Assembly: GCA_017626355.1 (NCBI GenBank)
Contig: JAGAIY010000020.1
Span: 55,264-119,263, forward strand
DNA length: 64,000 bases
From: Bacteroidales bacterium
Lineage (GTDB): Bacteria > Bacteroidota > Bacteroidia > Bacteroidales > UBA932
Direction of reading: 5' to 3'
Shown: positions 8,149 to 16,177 of the stretch, piece by piece
How positions within the stretch are numbered: position 1 is the first letter of the stretch
Layout: the number at the start of each line of letters is the position of its first letter
Translations under genes and position numbers: made by a program
The notes under the pieces: generated by a model
Told to the model about the DNA's origin: nothing
Databases searched by the model: none
What the model saw: the letters and a program-made list of their open reading frames with translations, nothing else

Positions 8149-10644
8149 ATGAGACTTGAAAGACTTGTGGCGACCGGATTAATGGCCGCCACGGTTTTTG
8201 TTGCCTGCAACAGTACTTCTGTAGAGAAGCCTCAGGAGGCACTTAAACCGATAACCTTTGAAAAAGTTACGCTGGAAGACGAATTCTGGCTTCCAAGACT
8301 CCAGACACAGAAAGAGACACTCGTTCCTTTCTCTCTTGAAAAGACCGAAAGCGCTGTGGAGAATCTCCGCCGCGTGGGTAACTATCTGAATACAGGCAAG
8401 AAGGAAAAGCTTCTTCCTCTCGCACGCTATGTCGCTTCCGACCTGTTCAAGGTAATGGAAGGCGCAGCCTATCTTCTTGCTCTCGAAAGGGATCCCGCAC
8501 TCGAGAAGCAGATGGACGAGATAATCGACATCATAGCCGAGGCCCAGTGCGAGGACGGATATATTTATGAGCCTCTTACCGTAGATCCTTCGATGTACAA
8601 GAGAAACACATATACCGGCTTCGAGCCGTATTCGTTCGTTGTACACAGCCATGAGCTTTACGACATGGGACATATGTACGAGGCTGCCATAGCATACTAC
8701 AGGGCTACAGGAAAGAGGAAATGGCTTGATGTGGCCGAAAAGAACGCAAGACACATCAACAAGGTATTCTTCGAAGGAGATCCTGCATACAACGGAGGCA
8801 AGCCTGTCAATCAGGCTCCGGGACATCAGGAGATCGAGCTCGCCCTTGTAAAGATGTATGAGACCACAGGCGAGCAGCTCTACCTCGACATGGCCAAGAA
8901 GTTCATAGATATCCGCGGAATTACATATGTTCCTGAAGGAACAGGCGTGATGGCCCCATCGTATGCCCAGCAGCATCAGCCGGTCCGCGACCAGCGCACA
9001 GCTGAAGGACATTCCGTACGTGCCCTCTACCTCTATTCGGGAATGGCCGACGTACTGGCACATACCGGAGACAACACCCTCAGCCCTGCCCTTGACGCCA
9101 TCTGGCACAATATCGCCGATACCAAGATCCACATCACAGGAGGACTCGGATCAGTTCCGGGCATCGAAGGCTTCGGCCCTGAGTACATGCTCCCTAACAA
9201 GGATACATATGACGAGACCTGCGCTGCCGTAGCCAATGTATTCTTCAACTACAGGATGTTCCTTGCCACCGGTGATGCGAAATATGTCGATATGGCAGAA
9301 ACTTCCCTCTATAACAACGTACTTGCAGGCGTAAACCTTGAAGGAAACCGTTTCTTCTATGTCAATGTCCTCGAGGCTGACGGAAGAAAGGCCTTCAACC
9401 ACGGAAATGCAGGACGTTCCCCTTGGTTCGGTACCGCATGCTGCCCATCAAACATGGCGCGTCTCATCCCTCAGGTGGCGGGAATGGTCTACTCACAGAC
9501 CGACAACGACATATTCTGCGGCTTCTACGCAGGCTGTTCGACTGAAGTGAAACTTGCCGGAGGTAAGGTAAAGCTCGAGCAGGAGACAGGCTATCCATTC
9601 GAGGGTGACGTCGATATCGAGGTCGAGCCTGAAACAGAGGGAATGGAATTCACTCTCTGGCTCCGTATCCCGACATGGTGCACAGACCGCTTCATGCCTG
9701 GAGAACTCTACAGATATGCCGATGATGCATCGACCGACATTACAGTCAAGGTGAACGGAAAAAAGGTACGCGCAGCTGTCAAGGACGGTTACTTCCCTGT
9801 AAACCGCAGCTGGAAGAAAGGCGACAAGGTGGAGCTTGAACTTTCGATGCCGGTACGCTACAATGTGGCTGACGAGAGAGTGGAAGCCGATATCAACCGC
9901 GTCAGTGTGACAAGAGGCCCGCTTCTCTACTGCGCAGAAGAGCCTGATAATGAACACAATCCAAGCCTCTATGTACTTGACTGCATAGGACAGGCCGGCG
10001 TTGTGGACGAGTTTGAGGACGGTGTGATGGAGGATATCAAGACCATCAGCCTCAAGGCCTCTGCAGCACTCGAAGACGGAAGTACGGTTCCGGCAGAAAT
10101 GGTTCTCATCCCTTACTACGCATGGAACAACAGAGGTGACTACAAGAAGATGAACGTATGGTTCGGCCGCGATGCACAGACCTCGCTTCAGAGCCTTCCT
10201 AAGCTTGCAGGAAATGTTGCCGATGCAACAGCTACACATACAGGAAGAAGCGACGATGTCTATGCTGCAGTAGACGGCAGACTCCCTCAGAACTCTTCGG
10301 ACAGGACCATCCCAAGGTGGACAAGCTGGAGCAAGAGAGGAGAAGCCCAGCAGGTTACCATCAAGCTCAAGGCAGAGCAGGAAGTGGAAAGCATCTCTGT
10401 CTACTGGTACGATGAGGGTAAGGATGGAGGAGTCCAGCTCCCAGCATCATGGAACGCGGAATATCTCCAGAACGGTCAATGGAAAACATATGTTCCATAT
10501 ACAACCGACAGCTTCGGGGTACAGAAAGACCAGTTCAACATGGTTCATCCTGACCAGAAAATCAAGGCTGAGGCAGTCCGCCTCAACATCACTCCTAAGA
10601 AGGATGCCTGCGTGGGAATCCTCGAAGTTGTAATCGAAAACTAA
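8149..10644 (+). CDS. GH127 beta-L-arabinofuranosidase-like lipoprotein
   Basis: 831 residues with a Sec lipoprotein signal (lipobox VFVAC, Cys at about 20). The body matches GH127 (formerly DUF1680), an (alpha/alpha)6 barrel with a zinc-thiolate active site. YDETCA provides Glu356 and Cys358, and GTACCPSN provides Cys431 (nucleophile) and Cys432; together these form the Cys3Glu zinc site known from HypBA1. Glu340 in GIEGFG is 16 residues before Glu356, the same spacing as the acid/base Glu322 to Glu338 in HypBA1. All catalytic residues are therefore present. The C-terminal ~120 residues look like an appended beta-sandwich. It is last in the cassette, before a large palindrome. Family members hydrolyse beta-L-arabinofuranosides; some act on other furanosides. 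Confidence 0.9.
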   Translation: MRLERLVATGLMAATVFVACNSTSVEKPQEALKPITFEKVTLEDEFWLPRLQTQKETLVPFSLEKTESAVENLRRVGNYLNTGKKEKLLPLARYVASDLFKVMEGAAYLLALERDPALEKQMDEIIDIIAEAQCEDGYIYEPLTVDPSMYKRNTYTGFEPYSFVVHSHELYDMGHMYEAAIAYYRATGKRKWLDVAEKNARHINKVFFEGDPAYNGGKPVNQAPGHQEIELALVKMYETTGEQLYLDMAKKFIDIRGITYVPEGTGVMAPSYAQQHQPVRDQRTAEGHSVRALYLYSGMADVLAHTGDNTLSPALDAIWHNIADTKIHITGGLGSVPGIEGFGPEYMLPNKDTYDETCAAVANVFFNYRMFLATGDAKYVDMAETSLYNNVLAGVNLEGNRFFYVNVLEADGRKAFNHGNAGRSPWFGTACCPSNMARLIPQVAGMVYSQTDNDIFCGFYAGCSTEVKLAGGKVKLEQETGYPFEGDVDIEVEPETEGMEFTLWLRIPTWCTDRFMPGELYRYADDASTDITVKVNGKKVRAAVKDGYFPVNRSWKKGDKVELELSMPVRYNVADERVEADINRVSVTRGPLLYCAEEPDNEHNPSLYVLDCIGQAGVVDEFEDGVMEDIKTISLKASAALEDGSTVPAEMVLIPYYAWNNRGDYKKMNVWFGRDAQTSLQSLPKLAGNVADATATHTGRSDDVYAAVDGRLPQNSSDRTIPRWTSWSKRGEAQQVTIKLKAEQEVESISVYWYDEGKDGGVQLPASWNAEYLQNGQWKTYVPYTTDSFGVQKDQFNMVHPDQKIKAEAVRLNITPKKDACVGILEVVIEN

Positions 10645-10674
10645 CCGGCGCGTATATAGCTGGTTTTCAACAGA

Positions 10675-10720
10675 TTGCTCGATAAGCCTGCCGCCCCGGG
10701 GCGGCAGGCTTATCGAGCAA
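10675..10720. terminator. Perfect 46-bp palindrome between convergent genes
   Basis: Two 23-base arms (starting TTGCTCGATAAGCC and meeting at CCCC/GGGG) are exact reverse complements with no spacer. It sits in the 95-base gap between the GH127 stop and the converging glycosidase stop, so a bidirectional transcription stop is likely. There is no clear T-run on either side. Its central part recurs in shorter form at 24381-24406. Confidence 0.7.
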
Positions 10721-10739
10721 TTATCTGACACGCAGAGTG

Positions 10740-12449
10740 TTAGGCGGCGTTTATGCTCAACGTCCAGTCTTCCATATCTGGCTTAGAAGGCAGCTTCAAG
10801 CTTCCGTCAGCAGCCACAGTCATCTTTACTGCCGGAGTCGTTTCGCCCGTTCTCGGATTGAACCATTCCAGCTCTACTTCTGAATCCGGATTCATATCCT
10901 TTATGGTTCCGGTAGCGAGCTCGTTCTTTGCGAAGAAATACAGAACGTGTTTCTTATCGGTCTTCGCATAGAAATATGCAGCAGATTCAGCATCGAAAGA
11001 AGGTTCATCGCTGAGGACCGGAACCAGATTCCACCAGTCGAAGGACTCCAGATATGAACGGAGGTAGCCCATCTGATGCGCACTCGGATATTCGATCGAC
11101 TCAGACCATGGCTTGGCCTTGTCCTCTACACTAATGCTGTCGACTCCATCAAAAGAAGGGACTCCTGCATCAAAGCTGCTGTCATACAGCCAGATATCTA
11201 TGGCACCGTATCCATAGCCGCAGAAACCGCAGAGAAAGGCAGCCCAGCCCTGAACTCGCGAGCCGAAGTCCTTGGTCCAGAGACCGCAGTATTTTCCTTC
11301 GTAGTTTACTGCAGGGCGCGGCGAGTTGTAATAATCCCTGATGAGCTCAGGCTCGGCCGGCTCAACGAACTGAGGTCCCCACTGGGCAGCCCACCAGTTA
11401 TGACCGGTTCTTTCAGCCACTTCTTCCGATACGAATACAGATGTGCTTCGTCCCTTTGAAACATCCTCTTTCCAGCCGACTCCGGTCACTGTAGTATGCA
11501 CATTATGCTCCTGATGGCCGGAGAGCGGATGCGAATATGAATCATACTTATGCATGTATTCGGCAACCTTCACCCAAGGATTGTTTGTGTAGTCATAATG
11601 TGTATTGAACCCCTGTTCGTTATAGAAGTCGTTGTCTATCTCCTGGGCAAGGGTCCACATCACAGGCCAGGCACCGAAACGTGCCACCCAATAGCGTGAA
11701 ATGTTCTCAAGCTTGTCCTGCTGAGCAGCCAGAGCCGCAGTCATTTCGTTTGAGAAGAAGAACTGCGCATTAGCATGCACCATACCGGCATCGGCAATAT
11801 ACTGGAAATACTTGTCCGCAAGGCGGAAGCCTTCTATATCCTCCTGATCCACAGTACCGTCTCCAAGCCTGAACTTTGAACCGATAGGCTCGCTCTGATA
11901 TACGGTGAAGCCCTGCTCGACACGCCTGTCCACTATGTATTTGAAATGTGACTGCGCACCTGTATTTCCAGCACGATGACCGGGCTGGTCGTATTCCTCC
12001 GTAAACATGCCCCAGTGAGTGTCACCAAGGTAAAAGAAAGGTGTGCCGTCGGCATAAGTGAAATACTTCTTGCCCGGCATCACCGTCACAAAACCGCGGC
12101 GGTAGATCTCGAGATCACCTTCGTACTCCTTGCAGCAGAAAGTTCCTTCAAGACCTGCAAGCGAAGCATCCTCGGGACAGGTCGAAGTCCAGTTCCATCT
12201 TCCCTTCACAGTTGGGGCAAAACGGACTATGAAAGTGTTGTCTCCATCCCAGAAAGCCGGTCTGGTTATGATCTCGCCTGAATCCTTATGGGTAAAGACC
12301 ACATCCATCCTCACCTCATCCGCTCTCGTCTGGGAGTAATCCGTGTCAGATGTGAATGAAAGCTCCATCATCCTCCATGTTTCCGCTTCCGGAACGGCAC
12401 AGCCTGCCATGATAAAAGACAGGAATACTAAAAACGCTGTTTTTTTCAT
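10740..12449 (-). CDS. DUF5060/DUF4038 glycoside hydrolase-like lipoprotein
   Basis: 569 residues from the ATG at 12449, chosen because it begins a lipoprotein signal (MKKTAFLVFLSFIMAGC). Residues ~20-110 resemble the DUF5060 beta-sandwich (RADEVRMDVVFTHKDSGEIITRPAFWDG, FAPTVKGRWNWTS). The rest is a DUF4038-type TIM barrel (FTYADGTPFFYLGDTHWGMF, FFSNEMTAAL, VMWTLAQEIDND), related to the apiosidase/GH140 group. Likely acid/base and nucleophile are Glu residues such as that in LAQEID, but this is inferred. It converges on the GH127 gene, and its upstream region is the repeat-rich gap before tnaA. It probably degrades plant side chains; substrate unknown. Confidence 0.75.
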   Translation of the reverse strand: MKKTAFLVFLSFIMAGCAVPEAETWRMMELSFTSDTDYSQTRADEVRMDVVFTHKDSGEIITRPAFWDGDNTFIVRFAPTVKGRWNWTSTCPEDASLAGLEGTFCCKEYEGDLEIYRRGFVTVMPGKKYFTYADGTPFFYLGDTHWGMFTEEYDQPGHRAGNTGAQSHFKYIVDRRVEQGFTVYQSEPIGSKFRLGDGTVDQEDIEGFRLADKYFQYIADAGMVHANAQFFFSNEMTAALAAQQDKLENISRYWVARFGAWPVMWTLAQEIDNDFYNEQGFNTHYDYTNNPWVKVAEYMHKYDSYSHPLSGHQEHNVHTTVTGVGWKEDVSKGRSTSVFVSEEVAERTGHNWWAAQWGPQFVEPAEPELIRDYYNSPRPAVNYEGKYCGLWTKDFGSRVQGWAAFLCGFCGYGYGAIDIWLYDSSFDAGVPSFDGVDSISVEDKAKPWSESIEYPSAHQMGYLRSYLESFDWWNLVPVLSDEPSFDAESAAYFYAKTDKKHVLYFFAKNELATGTIKDMNPDSEVELEWFNPRTGETTPAVKMTVAADGSLKLPSKPDMEDWTLSINAA

Positions 12450-12575
12450 TTTTGAGTAATCACCTAAAATATTGATATACAATCATTTCCAATCTCACGG
12501 GTGCACCCAAAGGAACACCCGTGAAATTGGAAATTGCTGATAGTCAATCGATTGACTGATAGAATCCTCTCTTAT

Positions 12576-12657
12576 GGTAAGTCCCCTCTCCGAGAGAGGG
12601 GATTCAGGGGAGAGTCTACGAACGTAGTCCCGAGACTTTCACTGTAAAGTTAGAGTC
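12576..12657. repeat. 82-bp structured repeat, copy 1
   Basis: First of two direct copies in the 303-base gap 12450-12752, which I find otherwise free of genes. The unit holds two internal inverted repeats: CCCCTCTC...GAGAGGGG and CTACG-AA-CGTAG. It ends in TTTCACTGTAAAGTTAGAGTC, a sequence related to the complement of the tnaA 3' end. It resembles a small non-autonomous intergenic element. Confidence 0.8.
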
Positions 12658-12678
12658 GCTCACCTTATTCCTTTACCT

Positions 12679-12760
12679 GGTAAGTCCCCTCTCCGAGAGA
12701 GGGGATTTAGGGGAGAGTCTACGAACGTAGTCCCGAGACTTTCACTGTAAAGTTAGAGTC
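12679..12760. repeat. 82-bp structured repeat, copy 2, overlapping the tnaA stop
   Basis: Differs from copy 1 at one base (ATTTAGG versus ATTCAGG) and starts 103 bases later. Its last eight bases overlap the end of the tnaA coding sequence. Confidence 0.8.
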
Positions 12761-12780
12761 TTTCTAACTTTACAGTGAAA
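12740..12780 (-). terminator. Hairpin spanning the tnaA stop codon
   Basis: Perfect 18-base arms (12740-12757 and 12763-12780) around a five-base loop. On the minus strand the ascending arm encodes the last residues of TnaA (HFTVKLE), and the TAA stop at 12755-12753 lies in the descending arm. The stem is long enough to stop transcription or protect the 3' end, but it begins inside the coding region. Confidence 0.6.
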
Positions 12781-14126
12781 TGTCTCATAAGCTCAGTCTC
12801 CCAAACAATCTTTACACCGCGTGTAATCTCATGACGACGGTCATAAACATTCTTGAGAGCAGCCGCGATCACATCCATGTGGTTGTTTGTATATACACGA
12901 CGTGCGATGCAGAGACGAAGAAGGTCAAGTCCTCCGAAACGGTTCTCACGGGTCACAGGATCACGGTCAGCAAGGATGTATCCGATCTCGCATCCACGTA
13001 CACCTGCCTCGATATAAAGCTCGATGGCGAGAGTCTGTGCAGGGAACTCCTCCTTAGGAACCTGATCAAGGACACGGTCAGCGTCAACAAACAGAGCATG
13101 ACCTCCGACAGGGCGCTGGTAAGGGATTCCGTACTCGTCGAGCTTTGCAGCAAGATACTGCACCTGGCGTACACGGGTCTCGATAGTCTCAAGCTCAGTG
13201 TTCTCGTCAAGACCCACAGCAAGAGCTGCCATATCACGACCGTTCATACCGCCATAGGTAAGGAAGCCTTCGAATGGAATGCAATACTTCTTTGCACCCT
13301 CGAACCAGTCCTCATGACGTGTAGCGATGAAACCGCCCATGTTCACGAGACCGTCCTTCTTTGACGACATTGTCATACCGTCCGCATATGAGAACATCTC
13401 CTTGCAGATCTCCTTGATGGTCTTGTCACCATAGCCCTCCTCGCGTGTGTAGATGAAGTATGCATTCTCCACGAAACGTGCAGAGTCGAAGATGACCCTC
13501 TTTCCATACTTGTCGGCAATGGCACGTACCTCACGAAGGTTCTGCATTGATACAGGCTGGCCGCCGGCAGTGTTGTTTGTAATGGTAACGATGATGAAAG
13601 GAACGAGCTCGGCCTTCTCAGCGAGAACAGCCTCAAGCTTCTTAGGGTCTACATTACCCTTGAAAGGAACCTCGAGCTGAGTGTCCTTGGCCTCATCGAC
13701 AGTACAGTCCACAGCGAAGGCCTTACGGCTCTCGATATGACCCTTGGTTGTATCGAAGTGAGAGTTGCCCGGTACGATTGCTCCCGGAGTCACAAGGTGG
13801 CTGAAGAGGACATTCTCGGCAGCACGGCCCTGATGTGTAGGGATTACATATTCGAAACCTGTAATCTTAGTAATTGTATCCTTCAGCTGGAAGAAAGATG
13901 CCGAACCTGCATAGCTCTCATCTCCCATCATCATGGCAGCCCACTGGCGGTCGCTCATGGCGCCTGTACCGGAGTCTGTGAGGCAGTCGATGTAGACCTG
14001 ATCCGACTTAAGCTGGAAAAGGTTATAATCCGCTTCCTTGATCCACTGTTCGCGCTCCTCGCGTGTACTCTTGCGAAGAGGCTCCACCATCTTGATCTTC
14101 CAAGATTCTGCAAAAGGTAATTCCAT
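12753..14126 (-). CDS. tnaA: Tryptophanase (indole-forming)
   Basis: PLP-dependent lyase converting L-tryptophan to indole, pyruvate and ammonia; cytoplasmic. 457 residues. MSSKKDG gives the PLP lysine at 257. It was tested against the sister enzyme tyrosine phenol-lyase: the FDTTKGH motif has Asp125, where tryptophanase has Asp and TPL has Thr (FTTTRYH). GVRGCEIGY has Ile where TPL has the tyrosine-specific Arg381. Both positions favour tryptophanase. No leader peptide tnaC or tryptophan permease is adjacent. It lies 21 bases after the GH97 stop, in the same direction as mutS and GH97, so it is probably read through from them. Its stop codon is inside a hairpin and a repeat. Confidence 0.92.
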   Translation of the reverse strand: MELPFAESWKIKMVEPLRKSTREEREQWIKEADYNLFQLKSDQVYIDCLTDSGTGAMSDRQWAAMMMGDESYAGSASFFQLKDTITKITGFEYVIPTHQGRAAENVLFSHLVTPGAIVPGNSHFDTTKGHIESRKAFAVDCTVDEAKDTQLEVPFKGNVDPKKLEAVLAEKAELVPFIIVTITNNTAGGQPVSMQNLREVRAIADKYGKRVIFDSARFVENAYFIYTREEGYGDKTIKEICKEMFSYADGMTMSSKKDGLVNMGGFIATRHEDWFEGAKKYCIPFEGFLTYGGMNGRDMAALAVGLDENTELETIETRVRQVQYLAAKLDEYGIPYQRPVGGHALFVDADRVLDQVPKEEFPAQTLAIELYIEAGVRGCEIGYILADRDPVTRENRFGGLDLLRLCIARRVYTNNHMDVIAAALKNVYDRRHEITRGVKIVWETELMRHFTVKLERL

Positions 14127-14147
14127 GATTCTTAAATGTTTTTATTG

Positions 14148-16142
14148 TTATTTCTTAGTGATTTTTGCTGCATATCCGCCGCCCGGAGCCATGTGGACAT
14201 TGATCTTTCCAGGAGTGAAGTCCTCAACTACCTTCTTGTAGTCGCGTGCTGCACGGTCAGCGTTGATACCGTCCTTGTAATATTCGATAGTATAGTTTCC
14301 TGCAGGGAGGAATGAAAGGTCGATCGCGAGATCACGCTCATCCCAGTTGGTCAATGCACCTACATACCACTCGTCACCGCTGCGGCGTGCCATTACGACA
14401 TACTCGCCGACCTTACCGTCAAGAGGCTTGGTCTCATCCCATACGGTAGGAATACCTGCAATGAACTCTGTGCACTCAGGCTCTGCCATATAGTTTGAAG
14501 GAGAGTCGCAGAGCATGCTGAACGGAGCATCGAATACCATGAACTCCGCAAGCTGACGGCAACGTGTACCCTGGCTCATAGCTTCTGAGTCAACAGCACG
14601 GTGATTGTCGTATGTCGCATTGCGCATTGCGCCCTGAGTGTAGTCGAAAGGACCTGCAACCATACGGATGAACGGAATCTGCACATCGTATGTAACCTGA
14701 TCGAAATCATCAATAGAACTCCACTTCATCTGCTCAAGACCATTGACACCCTCGTAGTTCACAACGTTAGGATAAGTCCTGTGGAGACCTGTAGGCTTGT
14801 ATGTTCCATGGAAGTCAACCATCATATGATACTTTGCACACATCTCTGCGGCACGACGGTGGAAGTCAACCATCACCTGGTCGTCACGGTCCATGAAGTC
14901 AACCTTGAAACCCTTCACACCCATCTCGCTGAAATACTTGCAAGCCTTCTCAATGTCACGGTCAAACGCCCAGTAACCTGCCCAGAGGATGATGCCTACA
15001 TTACGCTCTGCAGCATAGTCCACGAGCATCTGGAGGTCGATCTCAGGAATAACCTGGAAGAGGTCAGCCTTAAGATTCACTGCCCAGCCCTCGTCCATGA
15101 TCACGTACTCGATTCCGTTCTTTGAAGCGAAGTCGATATAATACTTGTAAGTGTCGTTGTTGATACCTGCACGGAAGTCAACACCGTAAAGGTTCCAGCC
15201 ATTCCACCAGTCCCAAGCAACCTTGCCAGGCTTCACCCAGCTCCAGTCAGTTGAAGGATCGGCTGGAGTAGCAAGTTTCCATACCATGTCGTTGTCTGCC
15301 ATCTGAGCATCATTCTCAGAAATTGTGACAACTCTCCATGGGAAGGTGCATGCACCGTCACACTTTGCGATATAGTCCTCAGTCTCAGTAACGATCATCT
15401 GGAGCTCATTATGTCCGCCCTGCTGAAGCTTCTTAGGAACCGGAGCATAATGACCGGCAAGCTTCGAACCACCCTCATTGTTGTAGAGGAACATACCAGG
15501 ATAATTCATAAGGTCAGCCTCAGTGATGACAATCTTCTTGCCCTTAGGACCGTCCACCATAAGGGGAACGAAAGAAAGGAAATCCTTGTCATATTCCGAG
15601 ATCTTATGATATACATACTGGTTCTCGAATGAGTTCATGTGCTGAGACTCAAGAGTTTCTGTATTCTGTGTTACGTAAGGAATCCACATGTTCCAGTCTT
15701 CTGCAAAATTGAATTCCGCACACTCGGACTCCACGAAGAAAGGAGCCTTCGCATGAGAAACGAAACGGTATGCCATACCCTCGTCATATGCACGGAATAC
15801 AACCGAATATTCCTTGTACTTGAGGGTCATTTCGTTGAAGTTGTCCACAACCTGTGACTTCTTGTAAGTGATTGCAGGAAGAGTCTGGTTCACACTTCTG
15901 CGGGTAACCTTCGGAGCCTTCTGTACGCCTCCGTAGATGGTTCCGTCTTTAAGGAGCATGTTTATCTCCGACTTGTCGACAAGGAGGTCGCCGCCGTGGG
16001 TAAGAGTGTAGGTCAAGCCTTCTCCTGATTCTACAGTAACCTTGATTTTTCCGCCAGGTGACGTAAGATCATAAGTCTTCGGTGCAGCAAAAGCACTGAC
16101 TGCTGTCAGGGCTGCTACGAAAATGGTCATTAATTTCTTCAT
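14148..16142 (-). CDS. GH97 retaining alpha-galactosidase
   Basis: 664 residues with a Sec signal (MKKLMTIFVAALTAVSAFAA); periplasmic. Family GH97: N-terminal beta-sandwich, central (beta/alpha)8 barrel (WDWWNGWNLYG, VIMDEGWA, GIILWAGYW) and a C-terminal sandwich. Asp415 in GFKVDFMD and Glu470 in NGLEQMKW fall at the same positions as the nucleophile and acid/base of the retaining alpha-galactosidase BtGH97b. Inverting SusB-type members lack this Asp, so an alpha-galactosidase is inferred. It follows mutS by 35 bases and precedes tnaA by 21, with no SusC/SusD pair nearby. Galactose released could feed the galM and galK products encoded elsewhere in the window. Confidence 0.9.
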   Translation of the reverse strand: MKKLMTIFVAALTAVSAFAAPKTYDLTSPGGKIKVTVESGEGLTYTLTHGGDLLVDKSEINMLLKDGTIYGGVQKAPKVTRRSVNQTLPAITYKKSQVVDNFNEMTLKYKEYSVVFRAYDEGMAYRFVSHAKAPFFVESECAEFNFAEDWNMWIPYVTQNTETLESQHMNSFENQYVYHKISEYDKDFLSFVPLMVDGPKGKKIVITEADLMNYPGMFLYNNEGGSKLAGHYAPVPKKLQQGGHNELQMIVTETEDYIAKCDGACTFPWRVVTISENDAQMADNDMVWKLATPADPSTDWSWVKPGKVAWDWWNGWNLYGVDFRAGINNDTYKYYIDFASKNGIEYVIMDEGWAVNLKADLFQVIPEIDLQMLVDYAAERNVGIILWAGYWAFDRDIEKACKYFSEMGVKGFKVDFMDRDDQVMVDFHRRAAEMCAKYHMMVDFHGTYKPTGLHRTYPNVVNYEGVNGLEQMKWSSIDDFDQVTYDVQIPFIRMVAGPFDYTQGAMRNATYDNHRAVDSEAMSQGTRCRQLAEFMVFDAPFSMLCDSPSNYMAEPECTEFIAGIPTVWDETKPLDGKVGEYVVMARRSGDEWYVGALTNWDERDLAIDLSFLPAGNYTIEYYKDGINADRAARDYKKVVEDFTPGKINVHMAPGGGYAAKITKK

Positions 16143-16177
16143 AATATTACAGTTGTTTGATAAAAAATTGTTCTCTG

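Noticed and set aside
10675-10720. Insertion-sequence end or attachment site
   Set aside because: No transposase, integrase or flanking target duplication is visible; a terminator role between convergent genes explains its place.
12753-14126. Tyrosine phenol-lyase instead of tryptophanase
   Set aside because: Asp125 and the Ile in GVRGCEIGY match tryptophanase; TPL would have Thr and Arg.
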